Of a DNA stretch of 16,852 nucleotides, positions 8,463-16,852 are shown one piece after another. The DNA is from Conidiobolus incongruus B7586 (Eukaryota > Entomophthoromycota > Entomophthoromycetes > Entomophthorales > Conidiobolaceae). Where the stretch lies: positions 1 to 16,852 of the forward strand of contig JNEM01009965.1 in the NCBI GenBank assembly GCA_000697335.1. Reading direction: 5' to 3'. Below the pieces are notes generated by a model. The model was given only the letters and a program-made list of their open reading frames with translations, searched no databases and was not told the DNA's origin. The stretch's first letter is position 1, and each line of letters opens with the position of its first letter. Position numbers and translations under genes: made by a program.

Positions 8463-8811
8463 TTAATGGAAGAATTCTTAAATTTTCTACTTTTTATATA
8501 TTACACTATTCATATATTATATATATTTTTTATACTTTTAAAGTTGAATATTATATCAATTATTATTGAAACATGAAAATTATAAAAGTAACAGGTGATA
8601 TAGTCCAAAAATTCAAATTAATTAAATGAAATAAGCAATATTTGATAGTTTAGTCATCATAATAAAAACATATTATATAAATAAAATGATTCTTGAACAA
8701 AATATATATTAAATATTGAAATCAACAAACCGAAAATATAATACTGAAAATGTGTTTAATGTATAAAGAATTGGAATATACATTTAAAACAAAGAAGGGA
8801 TGACAATTGAT
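8463..8811. other. Short AT-rich spacer between tRNA copy 2 and tubulin copy A 3' end
   Basis: A+T-rich sequence with the tRNA terminator T-runs at its left end. No coding signal, repeat or RNA fold is visible. The right end, from about 8760, is the probable cleavage region for the minus-strand tubulin transcript. Confidence 0.5.
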
Positions 8812-8817
8812 TTTATT
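8812..8817 (-). promoter_or_regulatory. AATAAA polyadenylation signal, tubulin copy A
   Basis: The minus strand reads AATAAA eight bases after the tubulin TAA stop at 8825-8827. The position is unusually close to the stop codon and implies a very short 3' UTR. Confidence 0.5.
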
Positions 8818-8824
8818 GGAGAGC

Positions 8825-10162
8825 TTAATATTCTTCCATAGCATCGTCTTCATCGCCATCTCTAGCAACTTCTTCATAATCCTTTTCAAGGGCAGCCAAA
8901 TCTTCACGAGCTTCGGAGAATTCACCTTCTTCCATACCTTCACCGACATACCAATGGACGAAAGCACGCTTGGCGTACATCAAATCGAATTTGCGGTCCA
9001 GGTTGGCCCAGGCTTCAGCAATGGCAGTGTTGTTGCTTAACATACAGACAGCACGCTTGACGGGAGCCATGCCACCACCGGGAACAACGGTAGGAGCTTG
9101 ATCATTGATACCAACCTTGAAACCACAAGGAGACCAATCGACGAATTGGATGGACTTTTTGGTGCGAAGGTTGGCAATAGCGGCGGTGGAGTCCTTGGAG
9201 GTGACATCACCACGGTACAACAAACAGGCAGCCATGTACTTACCAGTACGAGGATCACACTTAACCATGGTGGAAGAGGGTTCGAAACAGGCAGAGGAGA
9301 TTTCGGCAACGGTGGAAGCTTCGTGACCGGCACGGTCGGCGGAGATGATGGGGTTGAAAGAGACCAAGGGGAAGTGAATACGGGGATAGGGAACCAAGTT
9401 GGTTTGGAATTCAGCCAAGTCAACATTGAGGGAACCACCGAAACGGAGAGAGGCAGTAACAGAGGAGACGACTTGAGCGATCAAACGGTTGAGATTGGTG
9501 TAGTTGGGACGTTCAATACCCAAATTCTTTTTACAAATATCATAAATAGCTTCGTTATCAAGCAAGAAGGAACAGTCGGAGTGTTCCAAAGTGCTGTGGG
9601 TGGTGAGGATAGAGTTGTAGGGTTCAACAACAGCAGAGGAGACTTGAGGGGAAGGATAGATAGAGAATTCTAATTTGGCTTTCTTGCCATAATCAACTGA
9701 AAGGCGTTCCAAAAGGAGAGCACCAAAACCAGAACCAGTACCACCACCAAAGGAGTGGAAAATTAAGAAACCTTGGAGGCCTTCACAGTTTTCGGCTTGT
9801 TTTTGGAGGGACTCGACGACATTGTCAATCATTTCCTTACCAACGGTGTAATGACCACGAGCATAGTTGTTGGCAGCATCTTCCTTACCACTGATCAAAG
9901 TGTCAGGGTGGAAGAGTCGACGGTAGGGACCAGTGCGAACTTCATCAACGACGGAAGGTTCAAGGTCGACGAAGACGGTACGGGGAACGTATTTACCGCT
10001 TGAAGTTTCTTGGAAGAAAGTTTGGGGACCACCAATGGGACCAGATTCATTGGTAACCTGACCATCCAAGCCGATACCATGCTCTAAGCAGTACAATTCC
10101 CAACAGGCGTTACCGATTTGAACACCAGCTTGACCAACGTGAACTGAGATAACTTCGCGCAT
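8825..10162 (-). CDS. TUB1: Alpha-tubulin, copy A (445 aa)
   Basis: Alpha subunit of the tubulin heterodimer, the building block of spindle and cytoplasmic microtubules; it binds GTP non-exchangeably. Seen: N-terminus [20 protein letters not shown], tubulin signature GGGTGSG at 139-145, Asp248 and the catalytic Glu251 (human Glu254, which hydrolyses GTP on the neighbouring beta subunit), alpha-specific [16 protein letters not shown] at 251-266, and an acidic tail ending EEY, the end bound by CAP-Gly proteins in other organisms. The H1-S2 loop is three residues shorter than in human and has no Lys40. Oddities: Gly242 where human has Asp245, Ser-Pro-Cys at 344-346 in place of Cys-Pro-Thr, and Gly364 in the normally PGGD block, where copy B keeps Asp. 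It is 415/445 identical to copy B, its head-to-head neighbour. Single exon, although most fungal tubulin genes have introns. Fungal-like residues include GPYR and GSGFGALL. Confidence 0.98.
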   Translation of the reverse strand: MREVISVHVGQAGVQIGNACWELYCLEHGIGLDGQVTNESGPIGGPQTFFQETSSGKYVPRTVFVDLEPSVVDEVRTGPYRRLFHPDTLISGKEDAANNYARGHYTVGKEMIDNVVESLQKQAENCEGLQGFLIFHSFGGGTGSGFGALLLERLSVDYGKKAKLEFSIYPSPQVSSAVVEPYNSILTTHSTLEHSDCSFLLDNEAIYDICKKNLGIERPNYTNLNRLIAQVVSSVTASLRFGGSLNVDLAEFQTNLVPYPRIHFPLVSFNPIISADRAGHEASTVAEISSACFEPSSTMVKCDPRTGKYMAACLLYRGDVTSKDSTAAIANLRTKKSIQFVDWSPCGFKVGINDQAPTVVPGGGMAPVKRAVCMLSNNTAIAEAWANLDRKFDLMYAKRAFVHWYVGEGMEEGEFSEAREDLAALEKDYEEVARDGDEDDAMEEY

Positions 10163-10167
10163 TTTAT

Positions 10168-10181
10168 AGTTATGTATTATT
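10168..10181 (-). promoter_or_regulatory. Shared 14-mer upstream of tubulin copy A
   Basis: AATAATACATAACT on the minus strand ends five bases before the ATG of copy A and is identical to the motif before copy B. If transcription starts in it, the 5' UTR would be extremely short. Confidence 0.45.
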
Positions 10182-10496
10182 TGATGATTGACCTTACGTA
10201 TGATTATGACGGTTTAATTTTTGAATGAAATTGAAATTCACACAAATACCTTGTTTAATTTAATATCAAATATGGGATTTGTTGAAATGATTGTTAAATG
10301 ACTTCATAAATTGTGGTCAAGTTAATTTAACTTCGTAAAATGAATACAAATACAAATATTTTTGTCAAATAAAATTCAGTGTAAACCTAGACATTTATTG
10401 AATCAATATTCAGTTTTTAAATTAATTTTCAAGTTTTTACTTTTGACTATGTTGATCAATGAATGATTTTTACAATTGGTCAAATAGTTCAAAAAG

Positions 10497-10510
10497 TGAT
10501 GATATCATCA
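10497..10510. promoter_or_regulatory. 14-bp perfect palindrome in the tubulin promoter region
   Basis: TGATGATATCATCA is its own reverse complement and would suit a dimeric DNA-binding protein. It resembles no site I can name with confidence. Confidence 0.25.
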
Positions 10511-10995
10511 TTTTTGAAATAAGATGAAATCATTTAAAAATTTAAACATATTTTTAGAATTAAATTGTATGTTTAGCAATTCATTTGTTAGAGGATAAAA
10601 AATTAAGTATTTTATGTTATGATATTAGCCGCTACTTCATACCAGTAATCAATATTTGAAAATATAATCAACAATATAGTAGTTAGTTTAATCTATCTAA
10701 TTTTTTTAAACTCGATTTCAATTGAGTTAATATAATAAATATATTATATGCTAAAGAATATGAATACAATAATCAAGTAGTTTGAAAATAAAATTGATTT
10801 AATAATTATCATAGCAGGCGGTTCTAAGCTTTTATATGCTTGTATAATAAATGAGTTGAATATCATGTCGTGAAAATTGTTAAATTTTTAATCTCTATCA
10901 TGGTTGATCACAATAATCCCATACTTTGAATTTATTCAATTTAACTTCAAATATTAAAAATGAATAATGGTGACAAAAGTACCTAAGTTTGTCAT

Positions 10996-11009
10996 AATAA
11001 TACATAACT
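10996..11009 (+). promoter_or_regulatory. Shared 14-mer upstream of tubulin copy B
   Basis: AATAATACATAACT lies 19 bases before the ATG of copy B, in the same orientation relative to the gene as its twin before copy A. Confidence 0.45.
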
Positions 11010-11028
11010 TAATAACCAATAATTAACA

Positions 11029-12366
11029 ATGCGTGAAGTTCTCTCTATTCATGTCGGTCAAGCTGGTGTTCAAATCGGTAACGCCTGTTGGGAATTGTAC
11101 TGCTTAGAACATGGCATCGGCCAAGATGGTAGATTAGTCAATAACGAAGGCCCCATCGGTAATCCTGGTACTTTCTTCCAAGAAACTTCAAGCGGTAAAT
11201 ACGTTCCCCGTACCGTCTTCGTCGACCTTGAACCTTCCGTCGTTGATGAAGTTCGCACTGGTCCCTACCGCCAACTCTTCCACCCTGACACTTTGATCAG
11301 TGGTAAGGAAGATGCTGCCAACAACTATGCTCGTGGTCATTACACCGTTGGTAAGGAAATGATTGATGATGTTGTTGAGCGTATCCACAAGCAAGCCGAA
11401 AACTGCTCCGGTCTTCAAGGTTTCTTAATTTTCCACTCCTTTGGTGGTGGTACTGGTTCTGGTTTTGGTGCTCTCCTTTTGGAACGTCTTTCTACTGATT
11501 ATGGCAAGAAGTCTAAGCTTGAATTCTCTATCTATCCTTCCCCTCAAGTCTCCTCTGCTGTTGTTGAACCCTACAACTCTATCCTCACCACCCACAGCAC
11601 TTTGGAACACTCCGACTGTTCCTTCTTGGTCGATAATGAAGCCATCTACGACATTTGTAAGAAGAACTTAAACATTGAACGTCCCAACTACACCAATCTC
11701 AACCGTTTGATCGCTCAAGTCGTCTCCTCTGTTACTGCCTCTCTCCGTTTCGGTGGTTCCCTCAACGTTGACTTGAACGAATTCCAAACCAACTTGGTTC
11801 CCTATCCCCGTATTCACTTCCCCTTGGTCTCTTTCAACCCCATCATCTCCGCCGCCCGCGCCGGCCACGAAGCTTCCACCGTTGCCGAAATCTCCTCTGC
11901 CTGTTTCGAACCCTCTTCCACCATGGTTAAGTGTGATCCCCGCAATGGTAAGTACATGGCTGCCTGTTTATTGTACCGTGGTGATGTCACCTCCAAGGAC
12001 TCCAGCGCTGCCATTGCCAGCCTCCGCGGCAAGAGATCCATCCAATTCGTCGATTGGTCTCCTTGTGGTTTCAAGGTTGGTATCAATGATCAAGCTCCTA
12101 CCGTTGTTCCCGGTGGTGACATGGCTCCCGTCAAGCGTGCTGTCTGTATGTTAAGCAACAACACTGCCATTGCTGAAGCCTGGGCTCGTTTGGACCACAA
12201 ATTCGATTTGATGTACGCCAAGCGTGCTTTCGTCCATTGGTATGTCGGTGAAGGTATGGAAGAAGGTGAATTCTCCGAAGCTCGTGAAGATTTGGCTGCC
12301 CTTGAAAAGGATTATGAAGAAGTTGCTAGAGATGGCGATGAAGACGATGCTATGGAAGAATACTAA
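11029..12366 (+). CDS. TUB1: Alpha-tubulin, copy B (445 aa)
   Basis: Second alpha-tubulin, same length as copy A and differing at 30 residues. Motifs: [20 protein letters not shown] at 1-20, GGGTGSG at 139-145, catalytic Glu251, [16 protein letters not shown] at 251-266, and a C-terminus ending DAMEEY. Here the PGGD block (361-364) is intact, Arg387 and His390 match the usual AWARLDH, and Asn250 matches other fungi. Copy B is therefore the more conventional of the two. It shares with A the Gly at the human Asp245 position, the shortened H1-S2 loop without Lys40, and Ser-Pro-Cys at 344-346. Differences from A concentrate in the H1-S2 loop (32-47) and around 114-127. The last 55 residues are identical, with only one synonymous base change, in the final Tyr codon. 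Single exon. No clear AATAAA follows the stop. Which of the two is the major isoform cannot be read from sequence alone. Confidence 0.98.
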   Translation: MREVLSIHVGQAGVQIGNACWELYCLEHGIGQDGRLVNNEGPIGNPGTFFQETSSGKYVPRTVFVDLEPSVVDEVRTGPYRQLFHPDTLISGKEDAANNYARGHYTVGKEMIDDVVERIHKQAENCSGLQGFLIFHSFGGGTGSGFGALLLERLSTDYGKKSKLEFSIYPSPQVSSAVVEPYNSILTTHSTLEHSDCSFLVDNEAIYDICKKNLNIERPNYTNLNRLIAQVVSSVTASLRFGGSLNVDLNEFQTNLVPYPRIHFPLVSFNPIISAARAGHEASTVAEISSACFEPSSTMVKCDPRNGKYMAACLLYRGDVTSKDSSAAIASLRGKRSIQFVDWSPCGFKVGINDQAPTVVPGGDMAPVKRAVCMLSNNTAIAEAWARLDHKFDLMYAKRAFVHWYVGEGMEEGEFSEAREDLAALEKDYEEVARDGDEDDAMEEY

Positions 12367-12843
12367 GTCTTTTGATTTAATAATTAATAATTATTATATT
12401 AAACATTCTTTTCTGTTTATTATTTAACTCTGTTATTCAATGTAATCTCTTGTATATCAATATCTTAGTCTCAAATTTTTCATCTAATCAACTTCACAAT
12501 TCACATATTTATTCATTCAATTTTTACACACTGTATTATATTCAATTGTTTTACGTCTAAAAAGCTCAATTTTCAAACAATTATTTTGAAAAATATAACT
12601 CTATTATACTCAGATTCATTCTTAATATCTACATTTAATTTTAATTTTTTTAGATATACTTGATATTTTAAAAAAAATATAGGTATAATCAATATTCCAG
12701 AGATATTTATTATAATATGAAAATAGTATAAAATTATAACATTTAATTATTAGTATTACAAAATCCAATGAAACGACTAAATCCTTTGTGCCATTAATTA
12801 AAAAAATTTATATTTGAAAATTATATTAAAACTCAGTATAGTT

Positions 12844-12914
12844 TTCAATTATAAAGTCTATTTACTTATATTTATTCAATTATAAAGTCTATTTACTTAT
12901 ATTTATTCAATTAT
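12844..12914. repeat. 31-bp tandem repeat, about 2.3 copies
   Basis: Two exact 31-bp units (12844-12874 and 12875-12905) starting TTCAATTATAAAGTC are followed by nine bases of a third. Exact identity suggests a recent slippage duplication. Confidence 0.9.
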
Positions 12915-13973
12915 TAATCTTATTTACATTATCAATTTTTATAATTATGTATAAAGTAAAATTGAGATTATATTTCATATTTTATAATTTATAATTAAAT
13001 ATCTTATAAAGAATCAAATGAAATTTGATATTTGATTATAGCTCCCCCAGTTACAAGGCCGAAGTTTAGATCTAAGCTCCCTCTTAAAACATTTATTTTC
13101 ACATTACTGAAGCACTGATGTATCTCTTTTAATAAATTTCTTTCAAAATAAGTTAATGTTCAAAATATTATGTTGATATTATAATTGAATTGAAATTTTA
13201 AAATTATTCATATTTTCATCGGATTTAACATCAAGTTTGTATAATTTTAATACAATATAATATTTCAAAGTTCAATAAAAGTAAATGCTATTTAATTAAA
13301 TATCTTTGTCGAATTTATTATATTTGTATTAATTTAAGAGATGTATATTTTTTCTCAAATTCTATTCACATAATTAAATCAGATACAGTTTAATTTGTTC
13401 TGTTTTTTCTACTCTATTCCTTATTTTGGTTTTTATAATATAATTTTAGAACTTTAAAAATTAATATATTAAATTTTTTATTAAATGACGATAACCAACT
13501 TCTTAGTATAAGATAATAAGTTATTTTTTGTATCAATTTGTTTTAATTTTTAATGACACTATTCATTTATATTCAAATTTTAAGTTTGATTGCTGTTGAA
13601 TTCACTGAAAATATTCATAACTATTATGATAAAAGTAAAAAGAATTTTATAAAAATTAATAAGTTTTGATTTAGTCATATTATTATATTTTAAATAGAAT
13701 AGTACCACTGTTTTTATTGCGCTATTATTTCAAAGTGAGTGAATGTATTGTGTTCAAATTTTTTAATAAATTCTCATAAACATAAATCTATATAATGATA
13801 TAAATGATGTAGATTATTCTATTTGCATTTATTTCTTCTTGGGTTATTATATATTGGTGAATTATCTCAAGTTGATATTATGTATTAATTGGAGCAATTA
13901 ATCAGTTATTTGCAAATATAATATCATTGAGGATATTTATAATATACATCAAAGAAAATATATTTCATTTTGT

Positions 13974-13994
13974 TATATATATATATATATATAT
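13974..13994. repeat. (TA)n microsatellite
   Basis: Uninterrupted alternating T and A for 21 bases. Confidence 0.9.
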
Positions 13995-14612
13995 TGGTAT
14001 CATAATGAATGGAAAAATCGCTATATATGCTATAATGAGAATCATACAATATATTTAAAAGTTTTTTGTTAAATTATATTGATTATTAATTTTAATTTGA
14101 TCAATATTTGTGAACTAAATATATATATCTAATTTATTCATTTTATTAATCACGATATTAAAATGAATCTAAAAATATATAAGATTAATAATATTAACAA
14201 AATTGAAATAATCTGAAATTGTATTAATAAATATAACAGTAACATCTTAGAATATTTCCAATATTGGTATTATTATTTTATAACATTATAAGTAAATGAT
14301 AAATTTTATTGGAACATATACATATATTAACAATTTCCCAAAGTAAATATGACAAGTTAAATTCTAAAGTTTTTAATTATTAATTCAAAATATAATATAT
14401 ATCATATTTAGGCTGAGTATTAATATCAATATTAATATTAAGTAAATTCACAATAGGAAGGGATAAATTATATTAAAAACCAAATCTTTTTAAAATAGGC
14501 TTATTTTAACAAAATTTTCCATATAATTGAATAATATATTGCATTTGCAAAAATTAAAATCAATATTATATTTATATTTTATAAATATAAGATATTATTT
14601 CTAAATAAAAAG

Positions 14613-14639
14613 TATATATATATATATATATATATATAT
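14613..14639. repeat. (TA)n microsatellite
   Basis: Uninterrupted alternating T and A for 27 bases, the longest such run in the window; likely to vary in length between strains. Confidence 0.9.
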
Positions 14640-16528
14640 TCTTTTCATTAGATTTATTTAAATTGTCGATAAATAACAAAATCTCTATCAAATTTCCACA
14701 TAAGGCTTAATTAAACATATTAATATTATAGATTAGTACATTATGTTTTATCTCTTTATTAAACTATTTCATTATATTGACTTATTCAGTTTGAGAATAT
14801 AATTGATAATTATTTGGTGATTTATAGTTATATTATATTATCTATTACTAAATAGTCATTTTCAATATAATATTGATTTCAGAAAAATCAATTAATATGG
14901 TTTAACGCATTATCCAAAGGTCAATTAAAACTATTAATATTTTCATAAATTGAGAATATATAGAATATTAATATTTATCATTACACTGCTTAGATAAATA
15001 TGGCAGAGAATTAACTATTATTATATTATGAATTTAACCATTATTTCTTTAATATAAAATTAAAAATTAATATTATTTTAATACTCAAATACATATATTT
15101 ATTAAATAGGTCAATTTAATATTAGCCTAGTCCATTTTTACTTGGTATGAGATTCCAATATATGTTTTGGTACTAAAACAATTCCGTTCTTTGGTTTTTA
15201 CTCTAACATATTTCTTGATTTAAATAATATAGATTTCTTAGATAACAATATAATAAAAAAATTTTATTTTTCAACGTATTTGTAATATATTGGCATATTC
15301 TATATTTTAAAAAAATTATAAGAATAAATAAATTATATAATTATTATTAATTGAAAATCTGATTAAACAAGTTAGCAAATATTTTCATATTCTTATATTA
15401 TTATTTTAAGAATTAAACTATATGAAAATAAAATTCAAAATTATTAAAATTTTGAAAATACAAATCTATGAAAAAACTTTATAAAGTTCAACAAATAATA
15501 AAATATCAACTTATTAATTTATTATTGAAAATTTTCAAAACTTGAAAAGCACATTATATAGTAATAATCATTGTCATTTCATAAAATCCTTATCTAATAT
15601 TGGATTGTAATCAATTTAGTAAACAATCGAAAATGGATATAAAATTACTAATAATAAATAATTCAAAAAGATAATATTTTTGACTTTATATATCATATTT
15701 CTGTGTTACGTTTGAAAGATATATTATATAAATAATTCCTATTATTTAATAAAATAAGAATCATAAGTTATTTTTTTAACAAATATTTCAGAAATAAAAA
15801 GGGAAAGTTAATTTAATTTAGAATTATTCCAATATATTTATAGTTTTATATATCAAACTTCAAATAAAAGATATTTAGAGCTTCAAACAATATATATTAA
15901 TTATAATTTCTTTATCAAAATATATTCTCAAGTTTAATTATAATCAAATTAAATACTAAATATCAAAAATTGATTATTATTTTATATTATATTTAAACTC
16001 AAACATCTATATTTTAAAATGATTCATAATTTATTAGTTGCTTATAAAGATAATATATTATAAAATAAAATTTTTTCTCTTAGTCTATAGTTTCTTTACA
16101 AAAAAGGAAATTATCCCAAATTCTCTAAATTTTGAAAGGTATTTTTTTATTTCACCTAAAAAATTAGGTTAAGTTAATATTATATTTGATATTATTATAT
16201 ATATTAAAATTCAACTTAGTTCAAACAAAATTAATAAAAAATATATTTTTTAAATTTAACAATACTTCTGTTAAGGCTCGATATTAATAATTATATTATA
16301 ATATAATAAAAATATTTTATTCTAAATCAATCAAGTAATTTACTTTTGAAAATTAATGATATAGTTAGTATTAATTCAACTAATAAACATGGTCCTTTTT
16401 TATCTTCTCAATTACTATTATTTTTTAGATTTAGTCACTATTGCTAAGATTAAGATTATCTCTATCAATATTAAATAAAATTAATATTTAATATAAAATC
16501 TAATATATCTATATTAACCTATTTATTT

Positions 16529-16550
16529 ACAAAGCTTAAATAAGCTTTGT
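16529..16550. repeat. Near-perfect palindrome (10-bp arms, 2-base centre)
   Basis: Arms ACAAAGCTTA and TAAGCTTTGT are exact reverse complements around a central AA. The arms contain G and C although the surrounding DNA is nearly pure A/T, which makes chance less likely than for AT-only palindromes. Function unknown. Confidence 0.7.
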
Positions 16551-16852
16551 TTATTAATATATTAACTTATTTAATGGAAATAATATTAGGTCTTCCTTTA
16601 CACTCTATTGGTTTTACCATCAATATATTTATAATTTCAAAAAATCTAAAAAATTATAGCTAAGAAATATTTATTAGAATATAACTAATAAACAAGGATT
16701 TATAATAAACCATTATACTTAATATATTATAGATATTTGTATATTATTTTTTTATCAAAAAACCAATATTAATTTATATAATGATATATAGATATTTATA
16801 TAGTTCCTATAGGTTATTTAATGAATAATATTTTATATTTTTTTATCTATAA

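Larger units (their letters stand above)
10163..11028. promoter_or_regulatory. Shared bidirectional promoter region of the two alpha-tubulin genes
   Basis: These 866 bp separate two divergently transcribed alpha-tubulins and contain no gene. The same 14-mer, AATAATACATAACT, sits just before each start codon in the direction of transcription: 10168-10181 on the minus strand (5 bases before copy A) and 10996-11009 on the plus strand (19 bases before copy B). It may mark the transcription start or be left from the duplication. A 14-bp perfect palindrome TGATGATATCATCA at 10497-10510 lies fairly near the middle (midpoint 10595). Co-regulation of the pair is inference. Confidence 0.65.
12367..16852. 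other. Gene-free AT-rich region to the right edge
   Basis: About 4.5 kb after tubulin copy B has no frame with coding character on either strand, no tRNA fold and no recognisable transposon. It consists of A+T-rich sequence with microsatellites, a 31-bp tandem repeat, a small GC-richer island at about 13040-13085 that contains the palindrome TTAGATCTAA, and a near-palindrome at 16529-16550. Slightly less AT-rich bits at 15120-15190 and 16570-16620 show nothing identifiable. It could be a large intergenic, subtelomeric or centromere-like stretch, but there is no telomere repeat. Confidence 0.6.

Noticed and set aside
9037-9673. Long frames of 133 and 191 codons overlapping tubulin copy A in other frames or strands
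   Set aside because: They are shadows produced by the codon bias of the tubulin gene. Similar shadows recur over copy B because the DNA is nearly the same.
1-16852. Bacterial features, CRISPR arrays, operons, insertion sequences
   Set aside because: Tubulins, V-ATPase subunit a, GH47 and tRNAs without encoded CCA show nuclear eukaryotic DNA. No regularly spaced repeats or transposase frames were found.
12367-16852. Possible telomeric or rDNA sequence at the right edge
   Set aside because: No telomere-type G/C-strand repeat and no rRNA-like GC-rich conserved segment is present.

Overview
The window is nuclear DNA from a eukaryote, most likely an early-diverging fungus. The spacers are extremely A+T-rich by eye, while the genes are clearly richer in G+C. 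The genes are all single uninterrupted frames using the standard code. They encode a V-ATPase subunit a, a class I (GH47) alpha-mannosidase and two alpha-tubulins, and there are tRNA genes with eukaryotic internal promoters. The tubulins carry fungal-type signatures (GPYR after [11 protein letters not shown], no Lys40). I cannot fix the phylum; Zoopagomycota/Entomophthorales-like or another AT-rich lineage fits, but this is inference.

Layout, left to right. 1-378 (-): 5' end of a V-ATPase V0 subunit a gene running off the left edge. 379-1959: AT-rich spacer. 1960-3150 (+): an unrecognised Pro/Ser/Thr-rich, probably disordered protein, followed by a less AT-rich tail to about 3345. 3413-5271: AT-rich spacer holding a GC-richer, hairpin-dense patch (4765-5036) that could be a structured RNA. 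5272-5344 (-): tRNA-Thr(AGT). 6233-7660 (-): GH47 mannosidase. 8390-8462 (+): a second tRNA-Thr(AGT), identical base for base to the first and in the opposite direction. 8825-10162 (-) and 11029-12366 (+): two head-to-head alpha-tubulin genes sharing an 866-bp promoter region. 12367-16852: about 4.5 kb with no recognisable gene, only microsatellites, a short tandem repeat and a strong near-palindrome.

The genes do not form one pathway. The V-ATPase subunit (compartment acidification) and the mannosidase (N-glycan trimming or secreted glycan hydrolysis) both belong to the endomembrane system, and the tubulins to the cytoskeleton. The notable theme is inverted duplication. The tubulin pair is a large inverted repeat whose coding sequences form a mosaic of perfectly identical tracts (up to 165 nt) and sharply divergent blocks, as expected from repeated gene conversion. 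The tRNA pair is a perfect 73-bp inverted repeat around the mannosidase. I found no convincing new multi-gene system. The best leads are the conversion mosaic and shared promoter motif of the tubulins, the unusual alpha-tubulin residues, the lost disulfide cysteine in the mannosidase, and the hairpin-dense patch.
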